Source of the DNA: Methylobacterium oxalidis
GTDB lineage: Bacteria > Pseudomonadota > Alphaproteobacteria > Rhizobiales > Beijerinckiaceae
Assembly: GCF_007992195.1 (NCBI RefSeq)
Contig: NZ_BJZU01000030.1
Location: 1-49,834 of the forward strand
Direction of reading: 5' to 3'
Length of the DNA: 49,834 nucleotides
Of this stretch, positions 40,678 through 49,600 are shown piece by piece (the stretch's first letter is position 1; each line of letters begins with the position of its first letter). The position numbers were made by a program, and so were the translations under genes. The notes below the pieces were generated by a model. It ran no database searches. It saw only the letters and a list, made by a program, of their open reading frames with translations, and was not told the origin of the DNA.

Positions 40678-41700
40678 TCACGGAGCCTCGGGGCTCCGGT
40701 AGCCGGCGGAGCGCCAGGCCCGCGCCGCGACCGCGGCAACGATCCGCTCCAGGCGCTCCTCGGGCAGCGCCGCGCTCGCGGCGAGGTGATAGGTCTCCCA
40801 GCCGATGCTGAGGAAGTCGAGGCCGAAGCGCTCGGCCGCCGAGCGGGCGCCGAGGCCCGCGTCGGCGGCCCCGGTCGCGATCACGGCGGCGACTGCCTGG
40901 TGGGTGAATTCCTCGACGCCGTAGCCCGCGATGGCGGCGGGTGCCAGACCCTGCTCGGCCAGCATCTGATCGAACCAGACCCGGGTGCCCGAGCCGCGCT
41001 GGCGGTTGACGTAGCGCACGCGTCCCCCAGCGAGATCTCCGAAGGACCGGATCCCGAGCGGGTTGCCGGGCGCCAGCAGCAGGCCCTGCTCGCGCGCGAA
41101 CAGCGGCTGCACCCGCAATCCCGGATTGTCGACGAGGTCGGCGAAAGGCGCGCCCGCCTCCGCGACGGTGCGGGAGCCGCAGTGGAAGCCAGCCACGTCC
41201 GCGCGCCCGTCGAGCAGGTGCTGCACAGCCTCCCGGCTTCCAACCACGGCGACGTCGCAGTCTCCGAGGGCCGCAAGAGCGTCCATCAGCACGAGGTCGT
41301 GGCTCGCCGCGATCGCGAGCGGGCGCGGCGCGCCGTCGATCAGGCTCGCGAGGCGCGTCTCGACGGCGCGCGCCTCCCGCGCCAGCGGCGCCGCGAGCCC
41401 GGCCGCGGCGTCGGACAGGGCGCGCGCCAAGCCGTGGCCTACCGGCGTCAGGGCGGTGCCGTGGCCGCGGGTCTTGCGCACGAGCTGCTGGCCGATCGCC
41501 GCCTCCAGGCTGCGCAGGCGGTCCCAGGCGGCGCGGTACGACAGGTCGAGCGCGGTCGCCACGCCCTGGACCGATCCGGTTCTCTCGATGGCGGCGAGGA
41601 GCGCCAGCGCGTCGGCGACGGCGACGCGCCGGGAGCCGAGGCGGATCACGCCGCCGAGCCCGAGTTCCACCGCGATCTCGGTGCGGGCCGGTTCCGTCAT
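40678..41700 (-). CDS. ModE-type HTH regulator fused to a PBP-like ligand domain
   Basis: A 340-residue protein. Residues ~15-125 are a ModE/LysR-like winged helix (ALALLAAIERTGSVQGVATA, LDLSYRAAWDRLRSLEAAIG, GTALTPVGHGLARAL). Residues ~130-330 are the PBP-like domain found in MoeA- and ModE-associated proteins (IAASHDLVLMDALAAL, VRYVNRQRGSGTRVWFDQML, GYGVEEFTHQAVAAVIATGA, DAGLGARSAAERFGLDFLSI). Such fusions are expected to sense molybdate, tungstate or the molybdenum cofactor in place of the C-terminal Mop domains of ModE. No modABC or cofactor gene is adjacent. It is divergent from the Tlde1-like gene. Confidence 0.82.
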   Translation of the reverse strand: MTEPARTEIAVELGLGGVIRLGSRRVAVADALALLAAIERTGSVQGVATALDLSYRAAWDRLRSLEAAIGQQLVRKTRGHGTALTPVGHGLARALSDAAAGLAAPLAREARAVETRLASLIDGAPRPLAIAASHDLVLMDALAALGDCDVAVVGSREAVQHLLDGRADVAGFHCGSRTVAEAGAPFADLVDNPGLRVQPLFAREQGLLLAPGNPLGIRSFGDLAGGRVRYVNRQRGSGTRVWFDQMLAEQGLAPAAIAGYGVEEFTHQAVAAVIATGAADAGLGARSAAERFGLDFLSIGWETYHLAASAALPEERLERIVAAVAARAWRSAGYRSPEAP

Positions 41701-41806
41701 GTCGTGTTGCGCCCCACCCTCGTCCGACCCCGGCGGGCCGATCCTGCGGCAGCCTCATAGCACATCGCTCCCGGCGCCCCCTTCCGGAACGATCGGGCTG
41801 CACGCG

Positions 41807-41839
41807 ATTGAGCCAAAATTAACCAAACCGGCGCTCAAT
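41807..41839. promoter_or_regulatory. AT-rich inverted repeat in the modE-like/Tlde1-like divergent region
   Basis: ATTGAGC (41807-41813) and GCTCAAT (41833-41839) flank an AT-rich core (AAAATTAACCAAA). It lies between the divergent regulator (start 41700) and the Tlde1-like gene. The TTAACC inside resembles a CtrA half-site. Candidate operator. Confidence 0.35.
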
Positions 41840-41972
41840 GCGGGAGGCTCAAGGCCGAATCTTCCCGCATCGGTGACGGCGGACCGGAGGGCATGCGCGC
41901 GCTGCGCGGATGCGGCCGGCGCGCGCCCGCGCGGGCGGCCCGAGCGGCACGCGTACCCCGAGTCGAGCCCGC

Positions 41973-43163
41973 ATGGTCCACGTCGCGTACCCGTCCGGCC
42001 CCTCCGCGGATCTCCGCCGACGCCGTCGTCTCAGCCGGGGCCTGAGCCTCGCCTTCATCGGCGTCGGTGTCGCCGCCACCCTCGCATCCGTGCTTCCGGA
42101 GCCCGCGCGGCGGGACGAGCCGACCCAGGACGCGGCTGCCGTGGCAGCGCCGGCCACGTCGCGGCCGGCCGAGGCCGCGGTCCGGACGACGGTTGCCGGC
42201 GCGGCCGCCTGGATGCTCGACCCGAACCCTCTGCTCGGACGCGACTCCGCGACCTTCGCGCGCCCGCGACCCGCCGGGATCGCCCCGTCGGCACCCTCCG
42301 CACGCGCCGAAGCCCCTGCCCGCGCTGAAGCCCCTCCCCGCCTGGAAAACCTCGCCCGCGCCGAGACGCGCCCGGTGCAGGTGGTCGCCGAGGCGCCCGC
42401 TCCGCTCCCGGCCGCGCGGCCGCCTTTCGTGCCCCTTCCGGTGCCGCGACCGCCGGAGCTGCGCCCCGCGCTGGCCGCGATGACGCCGCGCCTCGCGAGC
42501 CGCCAGCCCATGCTCTCGACTCGCAGCGTCTTCAGTGCCGCGACGGCCGAGCGCCCCCTGTCGGAACGGGCGCCCGCGGAGCGCTCCCTGGTCGAGCGGC
42601 TTTTCGGCGGCTCGGAGGAGCGGGCAACCCCGGCCCTCGCCTACGCCGCCCCGCAGCGGGACGGCATCGACGACTCGCCGCGAGCCCGCCTCAGCCCGGC
42701 TCCGACGCCGAGCGGCGGCACCGCCATCTACGACATCAGCGCCGCGCGCGTGACCCTGCCGAGCGGCGAGGTGCTGGAGGCCCATTCCGGCCTCGGCCAC
42801 GCCCAGGACAATCCCCGCCACGTGCACCTGCGCATGCGCGGCGCGACGCCCCCCGGCACCTACGACCTGACCGAGCGCGAGCGGCTCTTCCACGGGGTGC
42901 GGGCCATCCGCCTCAACCCGATCGGCGGGAGCGCCGCCATCCACGGGCGCGACGGCATCCTCGCCCACACCTACATGCTGGGCCCGAGCGGTGCCTCGAA
43001 CGGCTGCGTCGTCTTCCGGAACTACGACCGCTTCCTGCAGGCGTTCCTGCGCGGCGAGGTCCGGCGGCTCGTCGTGGTGGCCGGGAGCAAGGGGGATGGC
43101 CCGCTGCCGGGCGGCAGCCGCATCGGCCTGTGGGACCGCATGACCGGCCGGACGGGCGGCTGA
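41973..43163 (+). CDS. Tlde1-domain (DUF2778) L,D-transpeptidase-like protein, membrane-anchored
   Basis: A 396-residue protein counted from the ATG at 41973 (MVHVAYPSGPSADLRRRRRL); an ATG at 41910 is the alternative. One N-terminal transmembrane segment (residues ~26-46) is followed by a long Ala/Pro/Arg-rich region (~50-240). The C-terminal ~150 residues form the Tlde1/DUF2778 domain: GEVLEAHSGLGHAQDNPRHV, TPPGTYDLTERERLFHGVRA, the His in AAIHGRDG (His324) and the Cys in GASNGCVVF (Cys345), i.e. the H...SNGC dyad of L,D-transpeptidase folds. Tlde1 of Salmonella is a T6SS effector that cuts or edits peptidoglycan stems, but no T6SS gene is nearby, so this is more likely a cell-wall remodelling enzyme facing the periplasm. 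Its stop codon is 25 bp from a lytic transglycosylase. Confidence 0.82.
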   Translation: MVHVAYPSGPSADLRRRRRLSRGLSLAFIGVGVAATLASVLPEPARRDEPTQDAAAVAAPATSRPAEAAVRTTVAGAAAWMLDPNPLLGRDSATFARPRPAGIAPSAPSARAEAPARAEAPPRLENLARAETRPVQVVAEAPAPLPAARPPFVPLPVPRPPELRPALAAMTPRLASRQPMLSTRSVFSAATAERPLSERAPAERSLVERLFGGSEERATPALAYAAPQRDGIDDSPRARLSPAPTPSGGTAIYDISAARVTLPSGEVLEAHSGLGHAQDNPRHVHLRMRGATPPGTYDLTERERLFHGVRAIRLNPIGGSAAIHGRDGILAHTYMLGPSGASNGCVVFRNYDRFLQAFLRGEVRRLVVVAGSKGDGPLPGGSRIGLWDRMTGRTGG

Positions 43164-43188
43164 GGCCGCCCGCGCGGTGCGACGGCGC

Positions 43189-43989
43189 TTACTCGCCGCC
43201 GTCGATGCGCCGGCCGAGGAGCGCGATGGCGCGCTGATAGACCGAGGCGGCGTTCCAGCCCTGGATGGCCGCAAAGTTCGGCTCGCCCGGCTGGTAGCCG
43301 GCGCCTGCCCGCCAGCCATGCGCCTTGAGGAAATTGGCGGTGGCGTTCAGGGCGTTCGGGGCGCTGTCGAGGTTGCCGCCCGTGCCGTAGTTGAGCACGC
43401 TCTTCGGCAGGAACTGCGTGTGGCCGACCTCGCCGTGGGCCGCGCCCCGGGTGCTCGGCGAGAGGATGCCGCGGTCGACGAGCGTCAGGGCGGCGTAGAG
43501 CTGGTCCGTGAAGAAGGCGGAGCGCCGGCAATCGTAGGCGAGGGTCGCCACGGCCGAGAGCGTGTTGATGTTGCCCTTCACGGCGCCGAAGCCCGTCTCC
43601 ATGCCCCAGATGGCCAGGAGCGGCCCCGGCGGCACGCCGTAGCGCTGCTCGATCGAGGAGAACAGGGCGGCGTTCGACTGCTTGAGCGCGCGGCCGCGCG
43701 AGACGATGGCGGGCCCGCCGCGCTTGGCCAGGAACTGGTCGAGGGAGAGCTTGAAGCTCTTCTGGCCGCGGTCGGCCGAGATGGTGGGTGCGGAGTAGGA
43801 GGTCTGCATCAGGGCTGCGAGGCTCGACGCGCTGGCGCGTCCCCTCGCCTCCTCGGCGAATTCCCGCTTCCAGGCCTCGAAGCCCGCGGCCGAATTCCCG
43901 CACTGGGCGGCCTCGACCCGGCCGGTCAGGCCGACGAGGGCCGCGAGCCCGGCCGCCGCCAGGGATCTCCTGTACCCACTCGTGATCAT
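43189..43989 (-). CDS. Lytic murein transglycosylase (MltB/SLT_2 family)
   Basis: A 266-residue periplasmic enzyme that cleaves the MurNAc-GlcNAc bond with formation of anhydro-MurNAc. I use the ATG at 43989, with AGGAG 6 bases upstream; it gives a signal peptide (residues ~1-28, ending RVEA). MltB-type motifs: FEAWKREFAEEARGRASASS, AIWGMETGFG with catalytic Glu131, YDCRRSAFFTDQLYAAL, and HGEVGHTQFLPKSVLNYG. No C-terminal peptidoglycan-binding domain, so it is the short form. Convergent with the Tlde1-like gene. Confidence 0.92.
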   Translation of the reverse strand: MITSGYRRSLAAAGLAALVGLTGRVEAAQCGNSAAGFEAWKREFAEEARGRASASSLAALMQTSYSAPTISADRGQKSFKLSLDQFLAKRGGPAIVSRGRALKQSNAALFSSIEQRYGVPPGPLLAIWGMETGFGAVKGNINTLSAVATLAYDCRRSAFFTDQLYAALTLVDRGILSPSTRGAAHGEVGHTQFLPKSVLNYGTGGNLDSAPNALNATANFLKAHGWRAGAGYQPGEPNFAAIQGWNAASVYQRAIALLGRRIDGGE

Positions 43990-44341
43990 CCAGAACTCCT
44001 GTGTGCGACGGGTCCGGAAACCGCGGCCCACGGCGCGCGACCTTAGCCGCTCAGCCCTGCCATGCGGATTCCCGGACGTCTATGCAAGACCCTACGGCCG
44101 GGTCCGCGCGGCAACGACTCAAGCCCTTGATGGTGAACGAATAGGGCAGATCGCGGGCCGAGGCGCCGGCATTTCCGGCGTCTTCCAGGCCGCCGCACGC
44201 GAGCCCGGAAGCCGGAACCGTCCGCCGCAGCACGTGGGCCCGTGATGGCGGCCCCGGCTTCCGGATGCCCGTTTCGCCAGCCCGGAGGAGCAGGATCCAT
44301 CCCGATGCGGCCTCGGCCCAGATCCTCGTTCAGACCATGAG
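43990..44341. other. Intergenic region upstream of the lytic transglycosylase and the RND operon
   Basis: About 350 bp between the transglycosylase start and the RND operon promoter. Codon pattern is poor in every frame and no RNA gene is apparent. The promoter of the transglycosylase gene must lie in its left part; I could not place it. Confidence 0.3.
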
Positions 44342-44382
44342 AATGAACGTTCATTGACCTGAGAATGAACGTTCATTATGTT
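44342..44382 (+). promoter_or_regulatory. TetR-type tandem operators embedded in the RND operon promoter
   Basis: The perfect palindrome AATGAACGTTCATT occurs at 44342-44355 and again at 44364-44377, inside an 18-bp direct repeat (TGAGAATGAACGTTCATT) with a 22-bp period. TTGACC (44354-44359), 17 bp and TATGTT (44377-44382) form a good promoter, with operator 2 filling the spacer and operator 1 touching the -35 box. Confidence 0.85.
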
Positions 44383-44401
44383 CGGTGGCAGAGGATATCG
44401 C

Positions 44402-44731
44402 ATGCACCCGACAAGCCGGACCATCCCGAGCCGATCCGCATTCGACGCGAGCCTGATCGTGCGCGTATCCGGACGCTCCGCGCCTCAGGCGGACGGCGTC
44501 GCGGTCCGGTTCCGCATCCCGGAGCCGCTGCGCGCCGCGTTCTCGCCGATGGCCCTCCTCCCGGCCGGCCTCCTGCTGCTCGGCTGGCTGGCGCTCGTCG
44601 GCTGGACCGGCGCGGGGCCGGCGGGCTGGCAGTCGCGCGTCTGCGCCGGGCTCGATCTGCCGCCACGATCCTGCGGGACGGTGCGGCCCGCGGACGAGGC
44701 GGCCCGGCCGCTCGGGGAAGCCCTGTCGTGA
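44402..44731 (+). CDS. Small single-pass membrane protein leading the tetR-RND operon
   Basis: A 109-residue protein. I choose the ATG at 44402, with AGAGGA 6 bases upstream, because the ATG at 44378 lies inside the predicted -10 box. About 50 residues precede one transmembrane segment (MALLPAGLLLLGWLALVGWT, residues ~51-70), followed by ~40 residues with two cysteines (RVCAGLDLPPRSCGTV). Its stop codon overlaps the GTG of tetR (GTGA), so it is translationally coupled. No family recognised. The two cysteines could form a disulfide on the periplasmic side. Confidence 0.55.
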   Translation: MHPTSRTIPSRSAFDASLIVRVSGRSAPQADGVAVRFRIPEPLRAAFSPMALLPAGLLLLGWLALVGWTGAGPAGWQSRVCAGLDLPPRSCGTVRPADEAARPLGEALS

Positions 44732-45357
44732 GCGCCGCCGTCGGCACGGTCCTCGACGCCCGCGGCAATCCGGCCGCCCGGCGCGAGCACATCCTCGACG
44801 CCGCCGAGACCTGCTTCGTGCGCAACGGCTTCCACCGCACCACCATGCAGGACCTCGCCCGCGAGGCCGCCATGAGCCCGGGCAACTTCTACCGCTACTT
44901 CCAGTCGAAGGAGGCCCTGGTCCTCGGCCTCGCGGAGCGCGAGCGGCAGCGCGGCATGGCGCTGGTCGAGGAGCTGGAGCAGGCCGGCGACCGGCGCGGC
45001 GCGCTTATCGGGATCATCGAGCGCTACTTCCTGGCGCTCTCCTGCGAGACCGCGATCCTGCGCCTGGACATCTGGTCGGAGGCCACCCGCAACCCGGACA
45101 TCGCCGCGATGGTGGCCCGGGGCGAGGCGGAGGCGCGCGCCTGGTTCGTCGAGACGCTGGCCGCCCTCGCCACCGCGCCGGGCTGCGATCCTGTCGCCCT
45201 GTACGAGGCGATGCATCCCCTGATGAAGGGCATCGTGGTCGGCCGGGCGCTCACCCCGGACTACGACCCCGCGCCGGCCGTCGCACACCTCCTCGCTCTG
45301 ATCGAGTCCGGCCTCCACGGAAGCCGACCCGACGCTGACGGGACACCTGATCGATGA
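44728..45357 (+). CDS. TetR/AcrR-family repressor of the RND operon
   Basis: A 209-residue regulator from a GTG start overlapping the previous gene. The N-terminal HTH reads REHILDAAETCFVRNGFHRT, TMQDLAREAAMSPGNFYRYF, QSKEAL. The C-terminal ligand domain (~80-200) resembles the AcrR-like C-terminal group. It is cotranscribed with the adaptor and pump, so the two palindromes at 44342-44377 are its most likely operators and the whole operon is autoregulated. The inducer is unknown. Confidence 0.92.
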   Translation: MSAAVGTVLDARGNPAARREHILDAAETCFVRNGFHRTTMQDLAREAAMSPGNFYRYFQSKEALVLGLAERERQRGMALVEELEQAGDRRGALIGIIERYFLALSCETAILRLDIWSEATRNPDIAAMVARGEAEARAWFVETLAALATAPGCDPVALYEAMHPLMKGIVVGRALTPDYDPAPAVAHLLALIESGLHGSRPDADGTPDR

Positions 45358-46589
45358 AAGCCATCCTCGCCCGCGTCGCACCGGCGTTCCTGGCGCTCGC
45401 CCTCTCCGGCGCGCCGTCCCTGGCGGAGCCGGGCCCGGCCAAGCCTGCCGCCGAGAGGCCGGGCCCCGCCGTCAGCGTGGTCGAGGCGGTGCGCCGCGAG
45501 ATCGCCGAGACGATCGTCGTCACCGGCACGCTGGTGCCGCGCGACGAGATCCTCGTCACTCCCGAGATCGAGGGCTACCGCGTGACTGAGGTGCTGGTCG
45601 AGGAGGGCATGCGCGTCGAGGGCGGGCAGGTGCTGGCGCGCCTCTCGCGCGACCTGATCGACCGGCAGCTCGCCCAGCAGAACGCTCTGGTGGACAAGGC
45701 GCGCGCCGCGATTCCCCAGGCTCGGAGCACCATCGAGCAGGCCGAGGCGGCCGAGATCGAGGCGCGCCTGTCCCACGACCGCGCCCGCCAGCTCCTGCAG
45801 ACCGGCAATGCCACGGCCGCCGTGATGGAGACCCGCACGGCGGCCCTGCGCCAGGCCGAAGGCAAGCTCGCCTTCGCCCGCAACGGGCTCGTCATCGCCC
45901 GGGCCGATCTCGCGCAGGCCGAGGCGGTGCGCGACGAGCTGCAGCTGCGCCTCGCCCGCACCGAGATCCGGGCGCCGGAGGGCGGCATCGTCAGCCGCCG
46001 CACGGCCCGCGTCGGCCTCGCGGCCTCGGCCTCCGCGGAGCCGCTGTTCCGACTGATCGCCCGCGGCGAGATCGAGCTCGAGGGCGAGGTCATCGAGACG
46101 AAGCTGCCGCTCGTCAGCGAAGGCAGGCCCGCCTGGATCGAGATCGGCGACGGCGAACGGGTCGCGGGCAGCGTCCGCGCGGTCTATCCGGAGGTCGACA
46201 AGGCCACCCGTCTCGGCAAGGTCCGCGTCCGCCTCGATCCCGACCGGCGCCTTCGCATCGGCACCTTCGTGCGCGGTGCGGTCGAGATCGCCCGAACCCG
46301 CGGCGTGACCGTGCCGCAGGCCGCCATCCTGTACGGGGGCGGCAAGCGCAGCAGCGTCCTCGTCGTGGCGGGCGACACCGTCGAGGCGCGGGAGGTCCGC
46401 ACCGGGCTCTCCAACGACGACGATGTCGAGATCCGCTCCGGCCTCGGCGCGGGCGAGCGCGTCGTGGCCCGTGCCGGCAGCTTCCTGCGCGACGGCGACC
46501 GCGTCCGCCCCGTCCTCGTCGCGAGCGAGGGGCCGAGCGTCGCCGGCGCACCCTCGCCGCGCGACACCGCGGAGGCCGGCCTGCCCTGA
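45354..46589 (+). CDS. RND efflux periplasmic adaptor (membrane fusion protein)
   Basis: A 411-residue adaptor whose ATG overlaps the tetR stop codon. Signal peptide at residues ~1-24 (FLALALSGAPSLAE). It has a lipoyl half (VVTGTLVPRDEILVTPEIEG, VLVEEGMRVEGGQVLARLS), an alpha-helical hairpin (~100-195, several heptads), the second lipoyl half (RTEIRAPEGGIVSRRTARVG), a beta-barrel domain and a C-terminal membrane-proximal domain. The hairpin is of medium length, as in adaptors pairing with HAE1-type pumps. It links the inner-membrane pump to an outer-membrane channel, which is not encoded here. Confidence 0.92.
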   Translation: MKAILARVAPAFLALALSGAPSLAEPGPAKPAAERPGPAVSVVEAVRREIAETIVVTGTLVPRDEILVTPEIEGYRVTEVLVEEGMRVEGGQVLARLSRDLIDRQLAQQNALVDKARAAIPQARSTIEQAEAAEIEARLSHDRARQLLQTGNATAAVMETRTAALRQAEGKLAFARNGLVIARADLAQAEAVRDELQLRLARTEIRAPEGGIVSRRTARVGLAASASAEPLFRLIARGEIELEGEVIETKLPLVSEGRPAWIEIGDGERVAGSVRAVYPEVDKATRLGKVRVRLDPDRRLRIGTFVRGAVEIARTRGVTVPQAAILYGGGKRSSVLVVAGDTVEAREVRTGLSNDDDVEIRSGLGAGERVVARAGSFLRDGDRVRPVLVASEGPSVAGAPSPRDTAEAGLP

Positions 46590-46639
46590 GCGGGCGGCCG
46601 ACCTCCTCGTCCCACCTCCGTGAAAGACGGGTCGCCCCG

Positions 46640-49600
46640 ATGCGCCTAAACGTCTCCGCCTGGGCGATCCGCAAGCCGGTCGCGCCCCTCGTCCTGTTCC
46701 TCGTGCTCGTGGTGCTCGGCCTCGTCAGCTTCCGGGGGCTCGCGGTCACGCGCATGCCGAACGTCGACGTGCCGATCGTCTCGGTGGCGATCACGCAAGG
46801 AGGCGCCGCGCCGTCCGAGCTCCAGACCCAGGTGACGAAGTGGGTCGAGGACTCGATCGCGGGCGTGCGCGGCGTCAAGCACATCACCTCGTCGATCACC
46901 GAGGGCTCCTCCATCACCACGGTGGAGTTCCGTCTCGAGGCGAACACCGACCGGGCGGTGAACGACGTCAAGGACGCGATCTCGAAGATCCGCATCAACC
47001 TGCCCCGCACCATCGACGAGCCGGTGATCAGCCGCGTCGAGATCGCGGGCCTGCCGATCCTCGTCTACGGCGTGACCGCGCCCGCGATGACGCCCGCCGA
47101 GCTGTCCTGGTTCGTCGAGGACACGGTCGCCCGCTCCCTTCAGGGCGTGAAGGGCGTCGGCGGCGTCGAGCGCGTCGGCGGCGTCGCCCGCGAGGTCCGC
47201 GTCACCCTGATCCCCGACCGGCTCCTGGCGCTCGGCATCACGGCGGCGGACGTGAACCGTCAGCTGCGCCTCACCTCCGCCGACATGGCGGGCGGGCGCG
47301 GCGAGGTCGGCGGGCGCGAGCAGTCGATCCGGACGCTCGCCGCCTCCCGCAGCGTGCGCGACCTCAAGGCCACCTCGATCGTGCTGCCCGGCGGCCGGAA
47401 GGTGCGGCTCGACGATCTCGCGACGGTGGAGGACGCGATCGAGGAACCGCGCACCTTCGCCCGCTTCAACGGCGAGCCGGTCGTCGCCTTCGCGGTCTCC
47501 CGCGGCTCGGGCGCGAGCGACGCCGAGGTCGCCGCCGGCGTCGAGGCGCGCATCCGCGAGTTCACGGCGGCCTACCCGGACGTCGCGTTCGAGAAGATCG
47601 ATTCCTCGGTCTCGGCGACGCTCGGCAGCTACGATTCGGCCATGCACACGCTGATCGAGGGCGCGCTCCTCGCGGTCGTCGTGGTCTTCCTGTTCCTGCG
47701 CGACTGGCGGGCGACGCTGATCGCGGCGGTCGCGCTGCCGCTCTCGGTCTTTCCGACCTTCTGGGCGATGGACGCGCTGGGCTTCACCCTCAACGGCATC
47801 AGCCTTCTCGCGATCACGCTGGTGACCGGCATCCTGGTCGACGACGCCATCGTCGAGATCGAGAACATCGTCCGCCACATCCGCCTCGGCAAATCGCCCT
47901 ACCGGGCGGCGATCGAGGGCGCGGACGAGATCGGCCTCGCGGTCATCGCCATCACGGCGACCCTGATCGCGGTCTTCGCCCCCGTCTCGTTCATGGGCGG
48001 CATCGCGGGCCGCTACTTCATCCAGTTCGGCCTGACCATCGCGGTGTCGGTGTTCATGTCGCTCCTCGTGGCGCGGCTGATCACCCCGATGCTCGCGGCC
48101 TACTTCCTGCGCGACCACGGCCACGCCGAGGAGCGGGAGGGGCGGGTGATGCGCGCCTACGGCCGCCTCGTCGGCTGGTCGGTGCGCCATCGGGTGATCA
48201 CCCTGATCGTCGGCCTCACGCTGTTCGCGGGCTCCCTCGCCTCGACGGCGCTCCTGCCCTCCGGATTCGTGCCGAAGCAGGACAATGCCCGCACGCTCGT
48301 CATGGTCGAGCTCGCGCCCGGCGCCAAGCTCGCCGACACCGTGGCGGTATCCGACCGCGTCGTCGCGCGCATCCGCGCGCTCCCCGAGGTGACGTCGGTC
48401 TTCGTGGACGGCGGCCGGCAGGCCGGCGGCAAGAAGGAGACGCGGCTCGCGACGCTCACGGTGAACCTGACGCCGAAGAACCGGCGCGCGAAGAAGCAGG
48501 CGGCGATCGAGACGGAGATCGCCGCCCTCCTCGCCGAGGAGCCCGACATCCGCTCCTGGACCCTGCGCGACAGCGGCCAGCGCGATCTCGCCCTGGTGGT
48601 GAGCGGCCTCGACGTCGCGGTGGTGAGCGAGGTGGCCGCGCGGCTGCAGCGCGACATGGCGGCGATCCCCCACCTCGTCGCCGTGATGTCGACGGCGCCC
48701 CTCGACCGGACCGAGGTGCGCATCCGCCCGAAAGAGGGCGCGGCCGCCGACCTCGGCGTGACGACCGACGCCATCGCCGAGACGGTGCGGGTCGGCACGA
48801 TCGGCGACATCGGCCTGAACCTCGCCAAGTTCAACGCGAAGGACCGTCAGGTGCCGATCCGGGTCCAACTCCCGGAGAGCGCCCGCGGCGCGGTCTCGCG
48901 GCTCGAGAACCTCAAGGTGCCAGCCAAGAACGGGGCGGCGGTGCCGCTCGCCGCGGTCGCCGAGATCGAGCTCGACCAGGGGCCCGGCGCCATCGACCGC
49001 TACGACCGCGCGGTGCGCGTGGCGGTGGAGGCCAACATGGAGGGCTCGGACGCGCTGGGCTCCCTGATCGCCCAGGCGCTCCAGACGCCGACCGCCCGCA
49101 GCCTGCCGCCGGGCGTCACCATCCGGCAGACGGGTGACGCCGAGATCATGGCCGAGGTCTTCTCCGGATTCCTGATGGCGATGGGCGCCGGCATCATGAT
49201 GGTCTACGCCGTGCTGGTGCTGCTGTTCGGCTCGTTCCTGCAGCCGCTCACCATCCTGTTCTCGCTGCCGCTGTCGATCGGCGGCGCGATCCTCGGCCTG
49301 CTCCTCCTCAACATGCCGATCTCGATGCCGGTGGTGATCGGCATCCTGATGCTGATGGGGCTCGTGACGAAGAACGCGATCATGCTGGTCGATTTCGCCG
49401 TCGAGGAGATGGCCCGCGGCGTCGATCCGGTCACCGCGATCGTCGATGCCGGCCGCAAGCGGGCGCGGCCGATCGTGATGACGACCATCGCCATGGCCGC
49501 AGGCATGGTGCCCTCCGCCATGGCCCTCGGCGTCGGCGGCGAGTTCCGCGCGCCGATGGCGGTGGCGGTGATCGCGGGGCTCATCGTCTCGACCCTGCTC

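Noticed and set aside
44378..44401. ATG at 44378 as start of the first cistron of the RND operon
   Set aside because: It falls within the predicted -10 box, upstream of the expected transcription start, and has no Shine-Dalgarno sequence. The ATG at 44402 has AGAGGA at 6 bases.
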